This document shows, in pieces, positions 43,439 through 50,155 of a stretch of DNA of 64,000 nucleotides. The stretch comes from Wenyingzhuangia marina (GTDB lineage: Bacteria; Bacteroidota; Bacteroidia; Flavobacteriales; Flavobacteriaceae). The notes below the pieces were generated by a model. It searched no databases. It was not told where the DNA came from and saw nothing but the letters and a program-made list of their open reading frames with translations. The stretch lies in assembly GCF_900130035.1 (NCBI RefSeq), contig NZ_FQXQ01000004.1:364114-428113 (forward strand), read 5' to 3'. Numbering within the stretch: the first letter of the stretch is position 1; each line of letters begins with the position of its first letter. Position numbers and translations under genes: made by a program.

Positions 43439-44987
43439 GGTTTTTTAATTGATATATGCTAAAATTATTGTTTTGGTAGAAAAGAGTTGTTTCGTTTTCA
43501 AAATTAGGATAAGATTTTAAGATATCATCTTTATATGAAAATTTTTGAGTAATAAGATAATCAAAATCCCATGTTAAAGCTCTTTTAATAACTTCATGAC
43601 TTGTAACCATTACACAAAATCCTTTTCTCTTCATTCCTATAAAAGCTCCATTGGGACTGTAGGAGTCTAGTAAAAGTATTTTTTGGTCTGTATGAATTTG
43701 TAGACTATCCAAAATTTTATCGGCCCCTGTGAAATTATGAATGGTTTTTGTTAATGGACTATCTTCTCTAGTCCTGTATCCATAATCGGTAATTATTTGT
43801 AAAAAAATAATTGATATCGTTATAGTCACAAAAACAGCTGTTTTCTTTTTTGAAAAGTCAAAATTAAAATAATTACTACTTAAGGTGATGATAATAATTA
43901 GTAACGGAAAATAGGTGTCTAGTAGATAATAATCGTGAGCCGGGAATTGCTTTAACATTAATAAACTGTATAGAATAACGCCCCCACATAATATATATAA
44001 GACAATTAAATTGCTGTGAACAATTTTGTTTTTAATAGGTTTAAAGAATTTTGTGAATAATATTATAATGATTAAATAATGTATTGGTGTAAAATACCTC
44101 CAAGATTCATAGTAAATAGTTTCCCATAGGGAGGAATATACATCATTAATGTTTTTGGGAAACAAAGGATAATTTAAAAAATTAGATCCATAAAGACGTG
44201 ATAAATAAAGTTTATTGTATAAAAAATAACCAGCTACAATTAAAATAATAAATCCAAGGCTTAATAATTTATTCCATTCAATTTTTTTGTCGGTAATACT
44301 TTTTAATAAATAACTAGCAAACAAGGCTAAAGCATATATAATAAATGGAAGTCTTGCCAAACCTGCAATTAGAATAAACGCTAAGCAATAAAACCAGTTT
44401 AGTTGTTTGTTAAATTTTAGATATTTTATATAATGATAAAAGGTAATAAAAATGAATGATAATGATGCAGCAGAGGGTAAAAATTGAAAGCTGTAAAAGT
44501 TATAAGTAGGAGATAAATAAACAAACAAAATCAATAAACTACTAATAAAATATGATTTGTTAATAAGTAATGAAGTTTTAAAAAGAAAGTATAACCCTAT
44601 TAAACTTATCGATAAAATATACAATCTATAAATCCAAGGATTAGTGCTTTTTAAAGAGGTCATTAACAAAGACACTATATATTGGTGTATAGGAAAATCT
44701 ATAGCAGTAATTCCTTTAGGTTCTTTTAGATTAGAGTCCCAAAAATCTTCATTATTTTTATAAGTGAATTTTTCTCCTTTGGTAGCTTTAAACTGTGGAT
44801 TTAAACAGAAAGTTTCAGGATGGAAAAAATCAAAATTATTGTTTGTAAAACCAATGGCAATTGCATAATGATCAGCATTGGCCCAAGCATGTCTTTCTGT
44901 TACTTTATTGTTGATGTTTTTTAATTGAAAAAAAATAATCAGACCAAAAAAGAAAATAAGACCAATAATTTTTGATTTAGTATTCAT
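43410..44987 (-). CDS. Polytopic membrane glycosyltransferase-like protein (GT-C fold)
   Basis: A 525-residue membrane protein with about 11 hydrophobic helices and a soluble C-terminal 100 residues. The first loop after helix 1 contains 'ERHAWANADHYAIAIGF', where acidic and His residues sit in the position of the GT-C catalytic loop, followed by 'KEPKGITAIDFPIHQYIVSLLM'. This suggests a lipid-linked sugar transferase similar to GT39/GT83 enzymes, but I cannot name the family. Its ATG overlaps the GT2 stop by one base. Confidence 0.7.
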   Translation of the reverse strand: MNTKSKIIGLIFFFGLIIFFQLKNINNKVTERHAWANADHYAIAIGFTNNNFDFFHPETFCLNPQFKATKGEKFTYKNNEDFWDSNLKEPKGITAIDFPIHQYIVSLLMTSLKSTNPWIYRLYILSISLIGLYFLFKTSLLINKSYFISSLLILFVYLSPTYNFYSFQFLPSAASLSFIFITFYHYIKYLKFNKQLNWFYCLAFILIAGLARLPFIIYALALFASYLLKSITDKKIEWNKLLSLGFIILIVAGYFLYNKLYLSRLYGSNFLNYPLFPKNINDVYSSLWETIYYESWRYFTPIHYLIIIILFTKFFKPIKNKIVHSNLIVLYILCGGVILYSLLMLKQFPAHDYYLLDTYFPLLIIIITLSSNYFNFDFSKKKTAVFVTITISIIFLQIITDYGYRTREDSPLTKTIHNFTGADKILDSLQIHTDQKILLLDSYSPNGAFIGMKRKGFCVMVTSHEVIKRALTWDFDYLITQKFSYKDDILKSYPNFENETTLFYQNNNFSIYQLKNHDTRIKKNQ

Positions 44988-45958
44988 TATTTTTTAATAC
45001 TTAAAAAATGTGTAAAAACAATTGAATTTTTATTGTAGTATTTTTTAATTGGAGTTCCTTTTCTTTTGCCTAAAAATAAAGAAAGGTTTTTATAAAAAGA
45101 AAAATGAGCTTTAAGAATGCTAAACAAATGATCGAATTGTCCAAAAAATATAAATCTAATTCCTGCTACTCCATCTAAAACCATTCTAGTAAAAAGAATA
45201 GGAAATAATTTTTCTTTGGGTAAGTTTTTAACCAATGTAAACAGAGAGTTTCTAAAGTTTAAGTAAGTTTTAAATGGACTCTGTTTCTTTAAAGTTCCTC
45301 CACCAACATGGTATACGGTACTTTCTGCAATATAATTTACAGGTTTTTGTTGATTTTGTGCTCTCCAACACAAATCAATTTCTTCGTAGTGGGCAAAAAA
45401 ATCACCATCTAAACCACCTAATTCTTTGTAGTCTTTTGCTTTGATAAACAAACAAGCTCCAGAGGCCCAAAAAATAGGAGCGGATTTGTATTGATTTTTA
45501 TCTGCTTCAATGGTTTCAAAAACCCTTCCTCTACAATAAGCATATCCATATTTGTCTAAAAAACCACCGGCTGCCCCAGCATATTCAAAATAAGATCTAA
45601 ATTTAAAATCTAAAATTTTAGGTTGAACAATACATGCGTTTTCATGATCCTTATAAAATTGAATAATAGGTTGTAACCAATTTGGAGTGACTTCCACATC
45701 AGAATTAATCAAAGCGTAAATATCTGCATCAATTTGTGATAATGCTAAATTGTAACCATTGGCAAAACCTTCATTAGTTGCATGTTGAATGATGTTGATT
45801 TCTGGAAAGAATTTTTCTACATAAGCAACCGAAGTATCCATAGAGGCATTGTCTACTAAGTAAATGTTTGCTTCGGGACTGTTTTTTACCAAAGTAGGTA
45901 AAAACTTTTCAAGCAAATCTCTTCCGTTCCAATTTAAAACAACTAATGCTATATTCAT
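44987..45958 (-). CDS. Glycosyltransferase family 2 protein
   Basis: A 323-residue GT2 (GT-A fold) enzyme. It starts 'MNIALVVLNWNGRDLLEKFLP' and has the nucleotide-sugar pocket 'YLVDNASMDTS', the DxD-like metal site 'LINSDVEV', and 'DFFAHYEEIDLCWRAQ' near residue 190, all typical of rhamnosyl or other surface-polysaccharide transferases. It lies directly after the HsdR-N-like gene with no gap and is followed by the GT-C-like gene. It probably works in cell-surface glycan synthesis. Confidence 0.9.
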   Translation of the reverse strand: MNIALVVLNWNGRDLLEKFLPTLVKNSPEANIYLVDNASMDTSVAYVEKFFPEINIIQHATNEGFANGYNLALSQIDADIYALINSDVEVTPNWLQPIIQFYKDHENACIVQPKILDFKFRSYFEYAGAAGGFLDKYGYAYCRGRVFETIEADKNQYKSAPIFWASGACLFIKAKDYKELGGLDGDFFAHYEEIDLCWRAQNQQKPVNYIAESTVYHVGGGTLKKQSPFKTYLNFRNSLFTLVKNLPKEKLFPILFTRMVLDGVAGIRFIFFGQFDHLFSILKAHFSFYKNLSLFLGKRKGTPIKKYYNKNSIVFTHFLSIKK

Positions 45959-46405
45959 TTATATGGTGTAGTTAGGAATGTCTTTTAAAAACACATATTT
46001 TTTGTTTTCAAAATCCATTTGGCAAAAGTAATGTTCCAAACCATTTGTTACAACTAAATACTTAGCATTTAATTCAAGGTTGTATCTCGCAATCTGATCA
46101 AAAACTTCTTGGGTTATTTTAACAGAACTTGCTTTGCATTCTACAATAATTTCGGGAGTTCCTTTACTATTGTAAATTAATATATCTGTTCTTTTTTTAG
46201 TGTTGTTTAAAATTAATTCTTTTTCTAAAGCGGTTAAAGAACTGGGATAGTTTTTATGATGAACCAAATAATTTGCAAAATGTTGCCTCACCCATTCTTC
46301 GGGAGTAAGCATAATGTCTTTTTTTCTAAAAGGGTCAAAAATAAACAGCTTATTTTCTTTACTTTTGATTTTTAAATAAACATCAGGAAGATTTAGTTTT
46401 TGCAT
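45959..46405 (-). CDS. Type I restriction HsdR N-terminal-domain protein (HSDR_N_2)
   Basis: A 148-residue protein made of the PD-(D/E)xK nuclease-like domain found at the N-terminus of type I restriction subunit R. The motif parts are 'KKRTDILIYNSKG' and 'PEIIVECKAS' (the ExK). It lacks the helicase and methylase partners of a restriction system. Stand-alone copies are common in flavobacteria, usually near holA, so it is probably not a defence gene. The ATG at 46405 (MQKLNLPDVY) is preferred to a TTG at 46435. It is divergent from holA. Confidence 0.82.
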   Translation of the reverse strand: MQKLNLPDVYLKIKSKENKLFIFDPFRKKDIMLTPEEWVRQHFANYLVHHKNYPSSLTALEKELILNNTKKRTDILIYNSKGTPEIIVECKASSVKITQEVFDQIARYNLELNAKYLVVTNGLEHYFCQMDFENKKYVFLKDIPNYTI

Positions 46406-46457
46406 TTGCCAAAAATAAGCATTCTTTTTGAGCAATTCCTTACAATTTTAGTAGTCT

Positions 46458-47459
46458 ATGGTAGAAGTAAAACAGTTGGTCGCTGATATCAATCAAGGAA
46501 ATATAAAGCCCATTTATTTCTTAATGGGAGAAGAGGCTTATTACATAGACAAAATTTCTGAATACATAGAAGATAATATTTTAACTGAGGACGAAAAAGG
46601 ATTTAACCAAACAGTAGTGTATGGTAGAGATGTTTCTATTGATGAAATTATAGGTCAAGCCAAGCAGTTTCCAATGATGGCAGAAAAAACAGTGGTTATT
46701 GTAAAAGAAGCTCAGGATTTATCTAGAACCATAGAGAATTTGGTTTCTTATGTAGAAAAACCATTAGAAAGTACTGTTCTAGTTATATGTTATAAATATA
46801 AAACCTTAGACAAACGTAAAAAGTTAATCAAAGCCATTAGTCAAAAAGGAGTGGTTTTTGAATCAAAAAAACTATACGACAATCAAGTTGGTGATTGGAT
46901 TACCGGTGTTTTAAAAGGCAAAAAATATCATATTGAGCCCAAAGCTACACAAATGTTGGTAGAGTTTTTGGGAACTGATTTGAGTAAAATTAGCAATGAG
47001 CTAGACAAATTGATGCTGATTTTACCTAAAGAGACTATTATTACAGCCAAACATATTGAAGATAATATTGGAATCAGTAAAGATTATAATGTTTTTGAAC
47101 TTAGAAAAGCTATCGGGAAAAAGGAAATTTTAAAATGTAATCAAATCATTAATTACTTTGCAGAAAATCCTAAAAGCAATCCATTAGTCATGACCATTTC
47201 GTTAATCAATAGTTATTTTACTCAATTATTAATGTATCACGGTTTAAAAGACAAATCAAAAGCAAGTGTGGCGAGAGCTTTAAGAGTAAATCCTTATTTT
47301 GTTGATGATTATGTGGTCGCTGCTAAAAATTATCCAATGAGAAAAGTTTCTCAAATTATTTCTTTTTTAAGAGAAGCAGATGTAAAAAGTAAAGGAGTAG
47401 GAGCAAACATGTCTGACAAAGATTTGTTAAAAGAATTATTGTTTAAAATTTTACATTAA
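46458..47459 (+). CDS. holA: DNA polymerase III subunit delta
   Basis: HolA opens the beta clamp as part of the clamp loader. The 333-residue protein has the AAA-like N-terminus 'IKPIYFLMGEEAYYIDKISEYIE' (residues 16-38 region), 'VVIVKEAQDL' and the C-terminal collar helices ('NVFELRKAIGKKEILKCNQIINYFAEN'). It is divergent from the HsdR-N-like gene, with 52 bases between starts. Its 3' end is 157 bases from grpE. Confidence 0.93.
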   Translation: MVEVKQLVADINQGNIKPIYFLMGEEAYYIDKISEYIEDNILTEDEKGFNQTVVYGRDVSIDEIIGQAKQFPMMAEKTVVIVKEAQDLSRTIENLVSYVEKPLESTVLVICYKYKTLDKRKKLIKAISQKGVVFESKKLYDNQVGDWITGVLKGKKYHIEPKATQMLVEFLGTDLSKISNELDKLMLILPKETIITAKHIEDNIGISKDYNVFELRKAIGKKEILKCNQIINYFAENPKSNPLVMTISLINSYFTQLLMYHGLKDKSKASVARALRVNPYFVDDYVVAAKNYPMRKVSQIISFLREADVKSKGVGANMSDKDLLKELLFKILH

Positions 47460-47488
47460 CAACAGTCTATCATTCTAAAATACATCCA

Positions 47489-47519
47489 TTTATTTTATTT
47501 AAATAAAGTTGTACTTTTG
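47489..47519 (+). promoter_or_regulatory. Promoter of grpE
   Basis: TTTA (47489-47492), a 19-base spacer and TACTTTTG (47512-47519) match the housekeeping promoter. A palindrome TTTATTTAAATAAA (47494-47507) lies in the spacer. No CIRCE element is present. Confidence 0.55.
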
Positions 47520-47524
47520 CAGTG

Positions 47525-47576
47525 CTTTAAATAATGTCATTTTGGCATTTTAAAGTAATTGGCAAACCTTTTGCCA
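47525..47576 (+). promoter_or_regulatory. Two hairpins in the grpE leader
   Basis: Arms CTTTAA + AATGTCA (47525-47530, 47533-47539) pair with TGGCATT + TTAAAG (47543-47555), giving a 13-bp stem with a two-base bulge. A second hairpin, TGGCAAA/TTTGCCA (47560-47566, 47570-47576), follows. They fall just after the expected transcription start. Confidence 0.45.
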
Positions 47577-47616
47577 TAGCAAGTAAACAAACATATTTAT
47601 TGATAATTATATTACC

Positions 47617-48183
47617 ATGAGTAAGAAAGAAGATATTCAACAAGAAGAAAAAGCGGTAGAAGAAAAAGTGACTGCAGAGCAAGTAGAAGAAACTGTTGAA
47701 GCTACCGATAATGAAGCAAAAGCAGAGGAAACAAAAAAAGAACCTACGGCAGAAGAATTAATTCAAGCAGAAAAAGATAAGTATTTACGTTTGTTTGCAG
47801 AGTTTGAAAATTACAAAAAACGTACCTCTAAAGAACGTATCGAATTATTTAAAACTGCTGGAAAAGACATCATTGTGTCATTATTACCTGTTGTTGATGA
47901 TTTTGACAGAGGAATGATTGAAATCAATAAAAGCGGTGATGAAGAATTAGTGAAAGGAGTTGCTTTAATTCAAGACAAATTAGTCAAAACTTTAGAGCAA
48001 AAAGGGTTGACTTTGGTAGAAGTAAATCAAGGAGATGCTTTTGATGCTGATATTCAAGAAGCGATTACTCAAATTCCTGCTCCAACTGAAGAGTTGAAAG
48101 GAAAGGTAATTGATGTAATAGAAAAAGGATACAAATTAGGAGAGACCATCATCCGTTTTCCTAAAGTTGTGATTGGACAATAA
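47617..48183 (+). CDS. grpE: Nucleotide exchange factor GrpE
   Basis: GrpE releases ADP from DnaK in the heat-shock chaperone cycle. The 188-residue protein has an acidic Glu-rich N-terminus (residues 1-45), a long coiled-coil helix ('LIQAEKDKYLRLFAEFENYKKRTSKERIELF' by residues 49-79) and the beta-wing domain ('VIEKGYKLGETIIRFPKVVIGQ'). It is followed by dnaJ 82 bases later. The leader between promoter and start codon carries two hairpins (47525-47576). Confidence 0.95.
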   Translation: MSKKEDIQQEEKAVEEKVTAEQVEETVEATDNEAKAEETKKEPTAEELIQAEKDKYLRLFAEFENYKKRTSKERIELFKTAGKDIIVSLLPVVDDFDRGMIEINKSGDEELVKGVALIQDKLVKTLEQKGLTLVEVNQGDAFDADIQEAITQIPAPTEELKGKVIDVIEKGYKLGETIIRFPKVVIGQ

Positions 48184-48203
48184 TTATAGTAAACACAGTG
48201 ATA

Positions 48204-48260
48204 AGTTAGCAGTAGCTAGTAAAACTAACTGCAAACTGAAAACTAAGAACTGAAAACTTA
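48204..48260 (+). repeat. Short repeat-rich stretch between grpE and dnaJ
   Basis: The gap holds inverted arms AGTTAG/CTAACT (48204-48209, 48225-48230) and imperfect copies of AACTGAAAACT. It looks like a remnant of the small dispersed intergenic repeats of flavobacteria. I saw nothing functional in it. Confidence 0.35.
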
Positions 48261-48265
48261 AAAAG

Positions 48266-49396
48266 ATGGCAAAACAGGATTTTTACGAAATATTAGGGAT
48301 TTCAAAAGGAGCATCAGCTGCTGAAATTAAAAAGGCATACCGTAAAATGGCCGTAAAATATCACCCTGATAAAAATCCAGGGGATACAGAAGCTGAAGAA
48401 AAGTTTAAACAAGCTGCAGAAGCTTATGAAGTTTTAAGTGACGAAAATAAGCGAGCTAGGTACGATCAATATGGACACCAAGCATTTGAAGGTGGACATG
48501 GAGGCGGAGGCTTTGGCGGAGGTGGAATGAATATGGATGACATCTTTAGTCAATTCGGAGATATCTTTGGTGGTGGTTTCGGAGGTTTTGGCGGAGGTGG
48601 ACACCGTGGAGGTGGACGTAGAGGTACTGTAAAAGGAACCAATATGCGTATCCGTGTAAAACTTACCTTGGAAGAAATTGCGAACGGAGTTGATAAAAAA
48701 ATAAAAGTTCGTAGAAAAAAGAAAGCAAAAGGAGTTACGTACGCTACATGTTCTACTTGTAATGGTGCAGGTCAAGTAATGCAGGTTACCAATACTATAT
48801 TAGGTAGAATGCAAACAGCTGCAACTTGTAATACTTGTGGTGGAGCAGGAGAGGTTATGAAAAATAAAGTTGCTGGTGCTGATGCTCAAGGTTTAGCTGT
48901 TGAAGAAGAAACAGTAAGTATCAATATTCCAGCAGGAGTTACAGATGGTGTACAGTTAAAAGTTGCAGGTAAAGGAAACGAAGCTCCTGGAAACAACTCT
49001 GTTCCAGGTGATTTGTTAGTGGTTATAGAAGAAATTCCTCATGATACTTTAACAAGAGAAGGAGTTAACTTACATTTTGATTTATACATAAGTTATCCAG
49101 AAGCTGTTTTAGGAGCTAGTAAAGAAATACAAACAGTATCGGGTAAAGTAAAAATTAAGGTTGATGCTGGAACGCAGTCAGGAAAAATTTTAAGATTAAA
49201 AGGTAAAGGATTACCTAGTATTGAAAGATACGGAACAGGAGATTTAATGGTACACGTTAATATTTGGACTCCTCAAGAATTAAACAAAGATCAGAAGAAG
49301 TTTTTCGAAGCTAATTTAGGAGATGAAAATTTTAATCCTGCTCCAACAAAAGGAGATAAATCCTTTTTTGAGAAAGTAAAAGATATGTTCTCTTAA
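48266..49396 (+). CDS. dnaJ: Chaperone protein DnaJ with a reduced zinc domain
   Basis: The 376-residue DnaJ has a J domain with HPD at residues 33-35, a Gly/Phe-rich linker rich in 'GGFGGG' (76-120), and C-terminal substrate domains. It keeps only two of the usual four CxxCxGxG repeats: 'CSTCNGAG' (162-169) and 'CNTCGGAG' (188-195). The positions of repeats I ('[10 protein letters not shown]') and IV ('[10 protein letters not shown]') lack cysteine. So zinc centre 2 is kept and zinc centre 1 is lost. I believe this is shared by other flavobacterial DnaJ proteins. It stimulates DnaK, with grpE upstream. Confidence 0.94.
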   Translation: MAKQDFYEILGISKGASAAEIKKAYRKMAVKYHPDKNPGDTEAEEKFKQAAEAYEVLSDENKRARYDQYGHQAFEGGHGGGGFGGGGMNMDDIFSQFGDIFGGGFGGFGGGGHRGGGRRGTVKGTNMRIRVKLTLEEIANGVDKKIKVRRKKKAKGVTYATCSTCNGAGQVMQVTNTILGRMQTAATCNTCGGAGEVMKNKVAGADAQGLAVEEETVSINIPAGVTDGVQLKVAGKGNEAPGNNSVPGDLLVVIEEIPHDTLTREGVNLHFDLYISYPEAVLGASKEIQTVSGKVKIKVDAGTQSGKILRLKGKGLPSIERYGTGDLMVHVNIWTPQELNKDQKKFFEANLGDENFNPAPTKGDKSFFEKVKDMFS

Positions 49397-49454
49397 CAAA
49401 TGATATGTTAAATGTTTTATGTAAAAAAAAAGATAAAAAAAAGACAAATATTTT

Positions 49455-49484
49455 TTTGTAGAATATAAAAACAATGTATATTTG
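49455..49484 (+). promoter_or_regulatory. Strong promoter upstream of the small RNA/rnpB region
   Basis: TTTG (49455-49458), an 18-base spacer and TATATTTG (49477-49484) are perfect matches to both boxes. It is the only clear promoter in the 190 bases before rnpB. Confidence 0.7.
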
Positions 49485-49487
49485 TCC

Positions 49488-49566
49488 CGTTGTGTTATTT
49501 ATAACACACTTTTTCTTTTTCATAGCAATTTTTCCCACCTAGTTTACTAGGTGGGTTTTCTTTTTA
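49488..49566 (+). ncRNA. Candidate small RNA or attenuator leader before rnpB
   Basis: From the promoter at 49455-49484 a transcript of about 75 bases would contain a hairpin TGTGTTAT/ATAACACA (49491-49498, 49501-49508) and a strong terminator CCCACCTAGT/ACTAGGTGGG (49534-49543, 49546-49555) followed by TTTTCTTTTT. A possible 16-codon peptide from GTG at 49492 is rich in Phe and ends at a TAG inside the first arm of the terminator. It is either a stand-alone small RNA or a leader that controls rnpB transcription. It may relate to known flavobacterial RNA motifs, which I cannot check. Confidence 0.5.
49534..49566 (+). terminator. Terminator 20 bases before rnpB
   Basis: A 10-bp perfect stem with a TT loop (49534-49555), then a T-rich tail. 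It lies between the only clear promoter and the RNase P RNA. Confidence 0.82.
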
Positions 49567-49585
49567 AAAGCATAGATCATTGAAT

Positions 49586-49907
49586 AGTAGGTTGTCTTAT
49601 CGCCGCGTATTAATACGAGGAGGAAAGTCCGAGCACCATAGAACAGCATAGCGGATAACATCCGTCGCTCTAACTAGTTTAGAGTAGGACAAGTGCAACA
49701 GAAAGCAAGTACAGTTCGGCTGTAGTGAAACCAGGTAAACTCTATGTGGTACAATGCCATGTATATTGGAGACCTTTTAGTAGGTAAGAGTTGTTCGCTC
49801 AATTCCAAGGGGTAGGCAGATTGAAATTGTTGGCAACAGCAATTCTAGATAAATGATAAGAAACTTGAACTTAGTTTAAGTTACAGAACTCGGCTTATAA
49901 ACCTACT
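49586..49907 (+). ncRNA. rnpB: RNase P RNA, class A
   Basis: The RNA component of ribonuclease P, which removes tRNA 5' leaders. The conserved blocks are present: 'GAGGAAAGTCCGAGC' near 49617-49631, 'ACAGAAAGC', 'GTGAAACCAGGTAAACTC' and the 3' 'ACAGAACTCGGCTTATAAACC'. Helix P1 pairs AGTAGGTT (49586-49593) with AACCTACT (49900-49907), which sets the ends. The length of about 320 bases suits Bacteroidota. A terminator-like hairpin after it is not obvious. Confidence 0.93.
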
Positions 49908-50155
49908 TTTAATGATGTATATTATAAATTGTCTTTTCTTCTTTATCAAGAAACATCAAATGTTTTAGGTTAATAGACTCCTTATTACTTCTTGTTTGTA
50001 AGATATGTTATGTAGTAAAATGTATAAAAAACAGAGAATTTGTTAAAAATCGTGAATTTGATTAAAACAGAGGGTTTTCAGTTTTTATTATGGGGCTCTT
50101 ATTTTGTATATTGCCCAACCAAAAAATGAACAATTAAATAACTATAATAGATCGT
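49908..50155. other. Intergenic region between rnpB and acnB
   Basis: About 250 AT-rich bases without an open reading frame or clear hairpin. A weak promoter-like TATTTTG lies near 50100, about 50 bases before the acnB start. I see nothing else. Confidence 0.4.

Noticed and set aside
45959..46405. HsdR-N-domain gene as part of a restriction or defence system
   Set aside because: No helicase, methylase or specificity subunit is nearby, and neighbours are glycosyltransferases and holA. Stand-alone copies in this context look like housekeeping genes.
47494..47507. TTTATTTAAATAAA palindrome in the grpE promoter as a heat-shock operator
   Set aside because: It is pure A/T, lies in the promoter spacer and does not match CIRCE. 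Chance is likely.
49332..49538. Minus-strand frame across the dnaJ end and the small RNA promoter
   Set aside because: It reads through dnaJ antisense and the promoter-hairpin region, has Lys/Phe-rich low-complexity sequence and no family resemblance.
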